Assembly (NCBI RefSeq): GCF_033473495.1
Contig: NC_088939.1
Span: 2,356,001 to 2,420,000 of the forward strand
From: Cercospora beticola
Lineage: Eukaryota > Ascomycota > Dothideomycetes > Mycosphaerellales > Mycosphaerellaceae
DNA: 64,000 nucleotides
Direction of reading: 5' to 3'
Positions within the stretch are counted from its first letter, which is position 1, and every line of letters begins with the position of its first letter. This document shows positions 55,698 to 64,000 of this stretch, one piece after another. The translations under genes and the position numbers were made by a program. Under the pieces are notes generated by a model. That model did no database searches and was not told the DNA's origin. It saw only the letters and a list, made by a program, of their open reading frames with translations.

Positions 55698-56951
55698 ATG
55701 CCTGATGTCGTGAGGAAGCAGACAATCAAACAGGCGAAGGCCTCATTCAAAGCTCGCGGCCGACCGACACTCACCGAGAAGGAATCGCGGCAACTTCAAC
55801 GCGCGATCGAACTCGAGGAGCGCGCTGATCGTGCCCGAGAAGCTGAGAAGAGACGCTTGGAAGCAGCAAAGAAGCGATCTGAAAAAGAGAAACGCGAGCA
55901 GGCACAAAGCAAGCAGCAGGTACAGCTAGGGACACAGCGGCGATGCGACCGTTTTGGCTACAAGAGCAGCCAATTCCATCTCGGCGCCTTTTTCCGCAGA
56001 CAGGCGACCGAGAAGCCCGGGAGAGAAGAAGCCAGTAGACAACACGGACAGGAAGCGTTTGACGACGATGATCTGGACGATGCGTCCCTGCTCGGTGCAA
56101 TCAATGATGCAAATGCGTCCGATCCTGCAACGAAGCAGCTCAGGCCCGATGCTAGTCTCATGCCTCCACCTCCTCGTCCTGCTGCTGCTTTAATCAGAGC
56201 ACCTCGGCTTCCAGAGCAGGAGGATTTCAGCGACTTGTTCGATGACCTTGACAGCAGCACGCAGATTGCCAGAGCATTGGACAGTCCCCAGTCGAAAGCA
56301 ACGCACCATTCAGTGGAAGGAGCTACGAGTGCTTCGATGGTTACATCTCGGCCGAAGGCATTCTCACGAGCCGGCACATTTCGCAAAGATTCACAGATTC
56401 CCCTAGAAGACATGTGCGATGACTTTGGCGACCTTGCAAGTGCCACGCAGATTGCCCGTGAGCTTGATGACGGTGTCAACGAGGTACGGAGAGCATCAAA
56501 TGCTAGTGGCAGCTCCTTTGGCTCCGGTAGTCTCGACTTGACCATGGAGGATATTGCGATGATCGACCCCCCTAGACCGCTCAAAAGCCCGAGTCTAGCA
56601 AGTACAGCTCCGTGGCCAAAACCTTCAAAGGACAACGTCGAGATTGTTGTTGCCAGCGACCACGATGCAGATGGAGCTGCCGTGAGCCCAGATCATCGAT
56701 TGATCGCCCACTCAAGGACAGCCAGAGGGGCATCGGAAATGCCGCCACCCACGTTAGCTGCAAAAACGTCTCGCGCAAACAATCCACCGACAACTTCGCG
56801 TAGTCCTGTTCCGATGGAGCAGAAAGGAGCGGGCATTCGAGGCCCATTCCTCTCAGCATCATCTCTATATTGCTCGCCGGACCTTGGATTCACGTCTACT
56901 CAACTTGAGAGCTTCATTGATGATGACCTGCAATTGACACAAGTCAATTGA
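55698..56951 (+). CDS. coiled-coil protein with repeated STQIARxLD motif
   Basis: An intronless 417-aa frame. It begins with a conserved-looking segment (ARGRPTLTEKESRQLQRAIELEERADRA) and a long charged coiled coil to about residue 75, a layout I associate with uncharacterised Pezizomycotina nuclear proteins. The rest is acidic and Ser/Pro-rich. A short motif occurs twice: DLFDDLDSSTQIARALD near 180-196 and DFGDLASATQIARELDD near 240-256. A weaker third form is in the last line (FTSTQLESFIDDDLQLTQ). Such motifs look like short binding peptides on a disordered chain. The N-terminal GRPTL could contact DNA minor groove, but it is not a canonical AT-hook. Function unknown. Confidence 0.72.
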   Translation: MPDVVRKQTIKQAKASFKARGRPTLTEKESRQLQRAIELEERADRAREAEKRRLEAAKKRSEKEKREQAQSKQQVQLGTQRRCDRFGYKSSQFHLGAFFRRQATEKPGREEASRQHGQEAFDDDDLDDASLLGAINDANASDPATKQLRPDASLMPPPPRPAAALIRAPRLPEQEDFSDLFDDLDSSTQIARALDSPQSKATHHSVEGATSASMVTSRPKAFSRAGTFRKDSQIPLEDMCDDFGDLASATQIARELDDGVNEVRRASNASGSSFGSGSLDLTMEDIAMIDPPRPLKSPSLASTAPWPKPSKDNVEIVVASDHDADGAAVSPDHRLIAHSRTARGASEMPPPTLAAKTSRANNPPTTSRSPVPMEQKGAGIRGPFLSASSLYCSPDLGFTSTQLESFIDDDLQLTQVN

Positions 56952-57377
56952 GTCTTTGGTCGAGGTCGGCAATTGGCGCATGAATTTATGACATTGAGAT
57001 ACCCATAACGAGAGATGAATAATGACATACATTGATTCCATGTCCCGATTGTTTCATGTTGTTGAGCAAGTGAGTCTGGTCGTCATCGTCATCGCGTCAC
57101 GCGCTTCGACGCGTCAACATTGAAGGTTACGGTCACGATCCCCACATCCATGGTTGTTGTAGCAACCTCGCGTCTTCACATTTGATTCTAATTTTGCCTC
57201 CAGTTCCAACACTGCACTGCACACTGTAAGCATCGATATAGTCGAGTCGTACGAGTGTTACCTTGTACGCACGACACGGGCAACAGCACGCTGCAACGAC
57301 GAATCTCATTCACTGCTCTCGGACTGGACATAACTACTCGACCTAAACATTTCCGGCAGCACAACTACTTTACAAAC
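56952..57377. other. promoter of the UBE2C-like gene
   Basis: 426 bp without a gene, including an MluI cell-cycle-box-like ACGCGT at 57109-57114. Confidence 0.5.
57109..57114 (+). promoter_or_regulatory. MCB-like ACGCGT box upstream of the UBE2C-like gene
   Basis: ACGCGTCAA lies about 265 bp before the ATG of a cell-cycle E2 gene, and CACGCGC occurs 12 bp earlier. MBF factors bind ACGCGT at G1/S genes in yeasts. A 6-bp match can occur by chance. Confidence 0.35.
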
Positions 57378-58058
57378 ATGGCCAACAGGTTGGACACCGC
57401 GACTATGGCCTCTCCTCCTTCCATCGCGCAAGCTAAAGGTGGAAACAGAGGCGCTCCAGTCGCACCCAGCGGTAACCTGATCAAGAGGTACGTCGCTCGC
57501 CTGGTAGGATGGCGATGAAACATGCTGACACGAGTCGTCGCAAAGGCTGCAATCAGAGCTCATGGCATTGATGACCTCTCCGACGCCTGGCCTATCCGCT
57601 TTTCCATCCTCAGACATGACATTCTGGAACGCGACGATCGCAGGTCCCACGGGCACACCCTACGAGAACCTCACGCTCAAGCTGACCCTCTCCTACCCGG
57701 CGAACTATCCGTACTCACCCCCAGAGGTGCTCTTCAAGACTCCCATCTACCACCCGAACGTAGACTTCAGCGGACGCATCTGCTTGGATATTCTGAAACA
57801 AGGCGGGCAGGATTCAGAAGGAGCGTGGAGCGCAGTACTGAACACCAGTAGTGTGCTATTGAGCATTCAAAGTCTGCTAGGGGAGCCAAACAAGTGAGTC
57901 TAGCACGAAGAAGCAAGGGTGGTCCACAGACTGACTGACGTGCTCACAGCTCATCACCACTCAACGGCGAGGCGGCGTCACTCTGGGACACGGACATGGA
58001 AGAGTTCAAGAGGAAGGTGGTTGCTAGGCACCGAGACATCTCTGATGATGCAGCTTAG
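57378..58058 (+). CDS. ubiquitin-conjugating enzyme E2 of the UBE2C/Ubc11 (APC/C) type
   Basis: Exons 57378-57487, 57546-57893 and 57950-58058 encode 188 aa. UBE2C starts ubiquitin chains on cyclins and securin with the anaphase-promoting complex. The N-terminal tail (1-33) is disordered, then LIKRLQSELMALM, WNATIAGPTGTPYENLTLKL, YPYSPPEVLFKTPIYHPNVDFSGRICLDIL with the active Cys116, and LLSIQSLLGEPN joined by splicing to NSSPLNGEAASLW, the block that sets UBE2C apart. Compared with the usual sequence after the active site, a short extra segment (KQGGQDSEGAW) occurs. The C-terminal helix ends VVARHRDISDDAA. An MCB-like box in the promoter fits cell-cycle control. Confidence 0.93.
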
Positions 58059-58698
58059 AAGCAGAAGAACGGCTTCTAGCTAGCATTCTGGCGCGTTATT
58101 GCATTGTCTCGTATTGTTCAGCGGAAATCGCCTTAGCAGGCCTGGCGTTGCATTGAGTTCGGTTGCATAAGGGCAGGAAGATAGCCCATGGTCGGAGCTC
58201 GAGGATACCCAGATGTGTAGGATAGGCGGCACAGGAAGGACACGATTTTTATGATCCTACGCAATCGTCACGTTTTCGTGGTCCCCTTTGCCAGTTCTCG
58301 ACCAAGTCAAACAAGATTGTGAGAGCTTTGGCTGAGGTCGATGAATACACATCTTCCAGCATAGACAGGAATGTTCCCATCATGCCATGCCAATCGCTGT
58401 CATTCAAGACAAATCCAAGCTTAGATCGGGGTATACCCAAGAAGCTTCCACAGCAGTCGTGAATGAACAGACTGTCTCAACTTTCGGGCAATCGTGAATG
58501 AACAGCAGCGACATCTGGAAGGGCAGAGCGACGGCAAAATTTAGACTTCCGGTCGCGACACAAGTGCCAAGCCCGTTGTCGCGCCTGGCGTGAAGCGCGA
58601 CCCAGAGCTTCAACCAGCTTCAACAATCAGCACAATAGAAACGCTATTCGCGACATCACCCCTTCTATTGTCATCCTCGCACAATAGCAGTCGCGAAG
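58059..58698. other. intergenic region with a 14-bp direct repeat
   Basis: No gene is seen. TCGTGAATGAACAG occurs at 58457-58470 and again at 58492-58505. The rest is the 3' flank of the E2 gene and the promoter of NSP1. Confidence 0.5.
58457..58505 (+). repeat. 14-bp direct repeat pair
   Basis: TCGTGAATGAACAG is present twice with starts 35 bp apart (58457-58470 and 58492-58505), upstream of the nucleoporin gene. Confidence 0.5.
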
Positions 58699-60936
58699 AT
58701 GGCAGACGATAAGAATAAGCCTCCGAGCTTCGCCTTTGGCAAGACCTCCTCCACTCCTGGAAACCTGTTTGGCAGCACGAACACAAGCACATCAGGCGCA
58801 ACACCATTCGGTAGCACAACGCAAACAACATCGTCGGGCGGCGGACTATTTGGAGGCGGCGCATCGAACACAGGCGGCACCTCTCTCTTTGGCAACGCGA
58901 ATAGCGCCAGCGGCTCGAGCACACCAACACTCTTCGGCGCGCAAACGCAGCAGACATCAGCACAATCCACGGGCGGCACGCCAGCAACATCAGGAGGCGG
59001 CAGTATGGTACATCCGGGCAGTGTGCTGTTTGGCGCTGCCACGGCGAAGAAGACAGAACCTGGCAGCAATCCATTCGGTCAGCCCTCGAGCCAAAGCGGC
59101 AGCAGCACACCTACTGCCAACAAGCCGGGGGGTCTTTTCGGTGGTGGCACGACTGGCAGCTTCGGCGCGTCAACGACACCGGCTGGCGAACCCAAACAGA
59201 CAACGAGCCTTTTTGGTGCTCAAAGCGCGGCCTCTACTGGCGGCGGTGGAAACCTTTTTGGCGCAAAACCTGCGAGCGGAGGACTGTTCGGCAATACACA
59301 GAGCAACACGTCAAACACTGCCCCAAGCACAGGCAATCTCTTTGGAGGTGGACAGCAGCAATCTGGCGCTAGTACTCCAGCGAGCACGGGTGGCAGCACA
59401 CTCTTCGGCAAGCCTGCCACTGCAGCACCCTCAGCGCCGTCCAGCGGGCTGTTTGGCTCCGCTACCGCTCAACAAAGCTCATCTGGCGGGTTGAGCTTCC
59501 CTTCCGCCGGCGGCAGCATGCTTTCGGGCGCCAACAACAACACAGCGAAGCCTCTATTCGGCGCAGTAACCACAACTTCAGGGACGTCGGGTTCAGGTAG
59601 TAGCGCAACCACAGCTCCTGCTACAGGAAACCTCTTCGGTGCAGGATCTGCCAATACAACCACTGCTTCAGCCACGCCAGCGACGACTACCACCGCGCCA
59701 AGCAGTTTCTTTCCATCATCCACAGCTACCTCACAACAGACCGGATCCACGCCTGGAGGCGGTGGCCTTTTTGGAGCTAAGCCCGCCGCAGCAAGCAGCA
59801 ATACATCTGGCGCTACCCCAAATCTCTTCGGCAACACTCAATCTACCAGCAACGCACCGGCTTCAACTACGCCTGCACTTTCACTGGGCGGCCTAGGTGG
59901 CAACAAGACGACCACTGCTGCTCCGTCCTCGGGAGCCCCTGCTCCATCTGGAGGTCTCTTCGGCAGCGGACCAGCTGCTGCTAAGCCTGCGTCGAGCGGC
60001 AATCTGTTCAGTGGGGCGAGCACTTCAACATCACAGCCCGCGACAACTTCCACTGCGGGAACTACAGGCGGTCTTCTTGGAGGTGGCGGCGCTACAACCA
60101 CATCGGGCTCCTCTGGTGGTCTGTTTGGTGCTAGCACAGCAGCAACATCTTCAGCCCCGACATCGTCAGCTACTGCCGCTTCAAACACTGCTGCAGCTAC
60201 AGCTGGCAGCGGCACAACAAGTGGCGCACCTGCTAGCGCTGCGGGCGCTGTTCCCAGCGGAGGCTCGCGCCTCGCACACAAGTCTCTCGATGAAGTTCTG
60301 ACTATGTGGTCTACATCGCTCACTCAACATCAAAAGACATTCCAGAATCTCGCTCAGCGCGTGAGTGCCTGGGATCGTCAGCTCGTGGAGAACAGTACAA
60401 AGATCAGCACGTTATATGGTCGCTGCTTCCAGGCTGAGCGTGACTGCAGCGAGGTCGAGCGTCAATTGACCAACGTCGAGCATACTCAACACGAGATCGA
60501 ACACTTCCTCGACAAGTACGAAGATGAAGTCGACAAGATGATGCAGAACTCTGGCATTGGTGAGGATGGGATTGGTGGCGTTGATGCTGAGCGTGAACGC
60601 ACATACAAGACTGCTGAGAACTGCGCCGGTCGTCTGGGTGATCTTCAGAACAGCTTGACTGATATGGTTGACGAAATCAACGCCACTTCTGGCAAGCTCA
60701 CGAACAACAAATCTCTGAGCGACGATGGTCCAAACGGGGACCCTCTGAGACAGATCGTGAGCATCCTCAACAGCCATCTCGTGCAACTTCAGAAGATTGG
60801 CACGGGCGCGCAAGATCTACAGAACAAGGTCTCTTCGGCACAACGCGAGGCTCGCACCCTCAACAACAGTCATGGTTTGAATGGAGGCAGGCAATGGGTT
60901 GAGGACTTCGGCGCAAGCTATTTGGGACGTCGGTAA
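58699..60936 (+). CDS. NSP1: FG-repeat nucleoporin NSP1 (Nup62 homologue)
   Basis: An intronless 745-aa frame. Residues 1-520 are an FG-repeat domain with many LFG, FG and GLFG units in Ser/Thr/Ala/Gly-rich spacers (LFGSTNTSTSG, GGGLFGGGAS). Such chains fill the central channel of the pore and bind transport receptors. Residues about 528-640 are the conserved Nsp1 C-terminal coiled coil: HKSLDEVLTMWSTSLTQHQ, FQNLAQRVSAWDRQL, and YGRCFQAERDCSEVERQL, which anchors it to Nup49/Nup57 and the Nup82 complex. The tail shows a further helix ending VEDFGASYLGRR. Large antisense open frames within this region are artefacts of its skewed codon use. Confidence 0.95.
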   Translation: MADDKNKPPSFAFGKTSSTPGNLFGSTNTSTSGATPFGSTTQTTSSGGGLFGGGASNTGGTSLFGNANSASGSSTPTLFGAQTQQTSAQSTGGTPATSGGGSMVHPGSVLFGAATAKKTEPGSNPFGQPSSQSGSSTPTANKPGGLFGGGTTGSFGASTTPAGEPKQTTSLFGAQSAASTGGGGNLFGAKPASGGLFGNTQSNTSNTAPSTGNLFGGGQQQSGASTPASTGGSTLFGKPATAAPSAPSSGLFGSATAQQSSSGGLSFPSAGGSMLSGANNNTAKPLFGAVTTTSGTSGSGSSATTAPATGNLFGAGSANTTTASATPATTTTAPSSFFPSSTATSQQTGSTPGGGGLFGAKPAAASSNTSGATPNLFGNTQSTSNAPASTTPALSLGGLGGNKTTTAAPSSGAPAPSGGLFGSGPAAAKPASSGNLFSGASTSTSQPATTSTAGTTGGLLGGGGATTTSGSSGGLFGASTAATSSAPTSSATAASNTAAATAGSGTTSGAPASAAGAVPSGGSRLAHKSLDEVLTMWSTSLTQHQKTFQNLAQRVSAWDRQLVENSTKISTLYGRCFQAERDCSEVERQLTNVEHTQHEIEHFLDKYEDEVDKMMQNSGIGEDGIGGVDAERERTYKTAENCAGRLGDLQNSLTDMVDEINATSGKLTNNKSLSDDGPNGDPLRQIVSILNSHLVQLQKIGTGAQDLQNKVSSAQREARTLNNSHGLNGGRQWVEDFGASYLGRR

Positions 60937-61743
60937 AGAGTGCTTCAGGAACGAAGAGGTGGCGGATTCTTGAAAATTGCATACAACGGCGCAAAGGACT
61001 TCTTTGCAACAATGGGGACGACACAGCATCGTCTGGATACCATCAAGTCAGGTAGAATTGTACCATAGCAGGCTTGTCGCCACAAGGCAGATTGCAGAAT
61101 ACCAGGGGTCAGCAGGCACTTTGTTGTGCCAATGGCTCTGGCCTCCGTTTGCAGTGAAAGATTCCCTTGGCGACAGCTCTACGTCCTTTGTTTCTTGATG
61201 AGAGTTGCTAATGATTGCTTGATGACAGCATGGAGACGTAGTCAGCGGTAGTGTCCCTGGCCTTCGTGTCATGTCTTCCGTCTTGGTAGCATACAATTTT
61301 GCCCGGTGAAGAAATCCAACGCCATCTTGGCAGCGTCAGGCCAAGCCCTTTCCCTTGCACATGCTTGCATCACTTCCATCTTTATTACCCACTTCGACCA
61401 ATTCACCCATTCTTCTTACGCATTTGTAACACTTTGCACTATTCGCCATGTGCTGCAAAAGCTTGTCTCGCAGAGAATGTCAGATAATGACGCGCTCTAT
61501 GGAGTCCGAGAAGCCATGCGCGTATTCGATCCAATCACAAGATTAGTAGTAAGATCTTGATCGTAGTTCCTAGGCTTTGAGCGTCTTTTGAGAAATGCAG
61601 TTTGAAACTTGAAAGCTGTGCTGACCGAACGAGCAACACGGTTTGTATTCCTGAGAAGCTCTCTTTGACCACAGTCGAGCTTTCACTTTTCAAGATTGAC
61701 CAAATCTGTTCGTTTCCGAAGACAGCATCTGGTGACCGCAGCC
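60937..61743. other. 807-bp intergenic region
   Basis: No supported gene. Short frames only. Confidence 0.5.
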
Positions 61744-62647
61744 ATGATATCCAAAGCAAGGGAGACCGTCAAGATGCTCGTTCTGGAAACAGACGAGCCT
61801 GATCCTCGGACTGTGGAAGAGAAAGGCGGTTTCGGCGAAATCGGCGACAGGTTCTTCACCAAAGCTGGAGACAATCATGACCCTCCACTTGGCATTGAAA
61901 CGGACACACATTTCGTTGTCGAGGATCCAGTACGCAGATATGATCGCAACTCGCGTACAAACATGACTGACAATCATGGAGGAAAACGGCCATCACGGAC
62001 ACGTTCCACTAGCTTCCGAAATCCCATCAGACATCCACGCAATCTTAATCACAGGCTCCATGTACGATGCACACGGCAACGATCCCTGGATCCAGAAACT
62101 CCGCGACCTCATAACAGAACTATGGCAGAATCGACCAGAAATGAAGTTCGCTGGAATCTGTTTCGGCCATCAACTCCTCGCTCGAACGCTGGGAGCCAGC
62201 GTGGAAGCGACCCCAGGCCAAAAATGGGAACTGGCTCATACGACCATGGACCTCACCTACATTGGCAAAAAGCTCTTCAAAACCGATGACAAAGTATTGG
62301 AAGTCCATCAAATGCATCAAGATCAAGTCACTTCAGTTCCATCTCATGAGACCACGAAGTTGCTCAGAAAAGGACAGAATGTACATGTCTGGGCTTCGAC
62401 AGAGCATACGAAGATTCAAGGGCTGTATATTCGAGATCGATTGTTTTCTAGTCAGGGGCATTTGGGTTTGGATGCGAAGATGGTGAAGCGACAAGTCGAG
62501 TTGAGGATCAAGTCTGGTGCGATCAAGGATAAGGATCGAAGGGAGGTGGAGTATGCGAATGAGACTGCGCATTTGGAGCACGATGGAGAGGTCGTTGCGG
62601 CGGCGATTTTGAGATTCTTTCATGGTGATGATCATGATATTGACTAG
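61744..62647 (+). CDS. class I glutamine-amidotransferase-like protein, catalytic Glu missing
   Basis: Exons 61744-61929 and 61982-62647 encode 283 aa. The 52-bp intron carries a CTGAC branch site and joins HFVVEDP to ENGHHGH. The fold has the usual first strand MLVLETDEPDP, ILITGSMYDAHGNDPWI, the nucleophile elbow AGICFGHQLL with Cys122, and the VLEVHQMHQDQV strand. At the place of the usual GHPEF the sequence is SSQGHLGLD: His222 is present, but the Glu that completes the triad is Gly224. Stand-alone class I GATase-like proteins (GMP-synthase-like) are common in fungi and may hydrolyse gamma-glutamyl bonds; without Glu, activity may be low or lost. The alternative start Met 61774 would skip 10 residues. 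Confidence 0.88.
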
Positions 62648-62805
62648 GATTGAAAAAGCTTTGGATTTTTGTGCAATGTTTGTCTCGCTCTGATGGCACC
62701 TTTTGTCTGCGAAAATCAGCGACTACTTGTTGATCTCGGGCTTTGTCTGGTCCAAATTGTTGCTGTACTGCTTGATCTAGGCACATGGGGCAAACGGAAG
62801 GTGCG

Positions 62806-64000
62806 CTAAGCAGCGTCGTAGATTTCCACCCCATCGACTCGCACTTCCAATCCTGACTCTGCCATCTTCAGCACGACCTTGCTCCCACTCTTAAGATTCA
62901 AGGGAATAGGTGCTCGCTGGGCAAATGTCTGCGCTCTCGTAGTTTCGAGCAACGCCCAGCCCTCGACTTCGACGTCGTCAACTGTGGCATAAATATGTCG
63001 GAAAGCATTCTTGGCGCCAGGATACGTGTACAGGATCTGGACAACCTTGTTGCCTTCGCTCCCATCCCAGGTGAAAGAGAAAGAGTTCTCTGTTGAGGTC
63101 ATGTTGGCTGCCAGCCCGCCTGCGCAGTTGTCCTCGCATTGCACCAGTTGGTCTTTGGGAGTCGTGGAGTCGTCGGCTGTGATTGTCGTGAAAGGAAGAT
63201 CGGCCCAGGTACCCTTTGCAACATCGAGTGTCCAGCCTCCAGTTGGGTGTAGTACTAAGCCAGAGCCGTCATATAAAACAGGATAGAAGGCGTAAGTGGA
63301 AGCTCCAAGATTATTCGCATTCCAGTGATCGCCGAGGTAGAGGTAGAAAGTCTGCTCTGATCCTTTGATCGTAATATCATAGGCATTCTGAGTCAAGTAT
63401 GCATATGCTCCTTTGGGATGCAGGAGTGTGGCATCACTCCATGGTCCGGACATGCTATCCGCGACGTGGTAGCCGTTGTCAGTCGGAGTCCAGCCATCCT
63501 GAGGTGAGAAGATCAGGTAGAATTTGCCGTCAATCTTGAAAACGCCTGGCGCCTCCTGAAACACTCCCCTGAAAGTATAGATTGCTTCCTTGACATTGTA
63601 GTAGTCATCGTCAAGTGTGGCAATCTGGAAGTCGGCGTTATTGCTAGTGGCGAAGATGAGATATGCTGATCCATCATCGGGATCTTTCCAGATGGTCATG
63701 TCTCTGCTGTCGTTGCCGAAAGGCTTGAAGTTGCCCTTCCATTCGTATTGGCCATCGATAGTCTTGCTCGTTGCGACGCCAACTTGAGCATCACCGTAGT
63801 TCGAGGAGTCTCCGTGGAACCACATCACGTATTCTGCATTCTTGTCGTTGTAGAGGACCTTGGGACGCTCCACGACACGCGAATCGGATATGTTGGTGTT
63901 CGCGATCGGTGACAGCGCATGTCCCTCATTCGTCCACGTGCTAAGGTCGGAGGACTTGTAGCACGAAACTCCATTGAATCGTCCATTATTCGATGATTTG
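62806..64000 (-). CDS. GH43-type glycosidase, 5' end outside the window
   Basis: The frame is open from the window edge to the stop at 62806, so about 398 codons are seen and the N-terminus is missing. The start shown inside (MERPKV) is not the true one, because the frame continues upstream through NTNISDSRVVERP. The sequence has the five-bladed beta-propeller style of GH43: RPKVLYN..YVMWFH, MTIWKDPDDGSAYLIF, QEAPGVFKIDGKFYLIFSP with the likely catalytic Glu, and YDITIKGSEQTFYLYLGDHW. This resembles exo-beta-1,3-galactanase-type GH43 enzymes. A C-terminal beta-sandwich-like region (residues after CEDNCAGG) could be a carbohydrate-binding part. Secretion is expected, but its signal lies outside the window. 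Confidence 0.85.
   Translation of the reverse strand, partial: KSSNNGRFNGVSCYKSSDLSTWTNEGHALSPIANTNISDSRVVERPKVLYNDKNAEYVMWFHGDSSNYGDAQVGVATSKTIDGQYEWKGNFKPFGNDSRDMTIWKDPDDGSAYLIFATSNNADFQIATLDDDYYNVKEAIYTFRGVFQEAPGVFKIDGKFYLIFSPQDGWTPTDNGYHVADSMSGPWSDATLLHPKGAYAYLTQNAYDITIKGSEQTFYLYLGDHWNANNLGASTYAFYPVLYDGSGLVLHPTGGWTLDVAKGTWADLPFTTITADDSTTPKDQLVQCEDNCAGGLAANMTSTENSFSFTWDGSEGNKVVQILYTYPGAKNAFRHIYATVDDVEVEGWALLETTRAQTFAQRAPIPLNLKSGSKVVLKMAESGLEVRVDGVEIYDAA

Noticed and set aside
58671..60323. long antisense frames over the NSP1 FG region
   Set aside because: They arise from the skewed codon use of Gly/Ala/Thr/Ser repeats; translated sequence is Pro/Val/Ala low complexity.

Overview
This window is nuclear DNA of a filamentous ascomycete. 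The genes are eukaryotic, with short GT-AG introns of about 45-150 bp and moderate GC content. The families are typical of Pezizomycotina: Zn2Cys6 regulators, Kre9/Knh-type wall proteins, an Srk1/Rck2-type kinase, Clr5-like DNA-binding proteins and GPI or Cys-rich secreted proteins. A Dothideomycete is my best guess, but that rests on general gene style and not on a diagnostic marker. I see no rRNA, no convincing tRNA, no CRISPR and no intact transposase gene.

Layout. At 1-7.7 kb there is a secreted GH5 exo-1,3-beta-glucanase and a GPI-type Kre9/Knh-like wall protein. Between them lies a 302-bp inverted-repeat element (MITE-like, with 28-bp terminal repeats and a 6-bp target duplication); a gene-poor stretch follows. 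At 7.7-12.6 kb are an F-box-like protein and a Myb/SANT-like protein. At 13.3-20.3 kb a minus-strand block holds RidA/Mmf1, a RING-like protein, dihydroxy-acid dehydratase and an ERD2-type receptor with a long acidic tail. At 22.6-26.0 kb is a large AT-hook protein with five copies of an undescribed-looking HP/HRG repeat.

At 27.2-39.6 kb everything is on the minus strand: the Srk-type MAPK-activated kinase, an MDR reductase, a Zn2Cys6 regulator, an MFS transporter and the C-terminal part of a second regulator that has lost its DNA-binding domain. The last four could be a small accessory module. At 39.7-45.8 kb are a Clr5/AT-hook protein, a divergent protein kinase with two sets of in-frame tandem repeats, and a basic nuclear-looking protein. 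At 46.5-52.4 kb are a hypothetical protein, an OPT transporter divergent from a PRMT3 N-terminal half with no methyltransferase domain, and a Cys-rich membrane-anchored surface protein. At 53-61 kb are housekeeping genes: COX4 with a His-rich insert, a DUF2293-like protein, a coiled-coil protein, the APC/C E2 (UBE2C/Ubc11) and nucleoporin NSP1. At 61.7-64 kb are a class I glutamine-amidotransferase-like protein lacking the usual catalytic Glu and a GH43-type glycosidase that runs off the end of the window.

Intron-exon structures were built by hand from splice consensus, reading-frame continuity and family conservation, so boundaries are predictions. No coherent new multi-gene system is evident. 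The strongest novelties are the HP/HRG-repeat protein, the MITE-like element, the domain-truncated PRMT3 and the DNA-binding-domain-less regulator.
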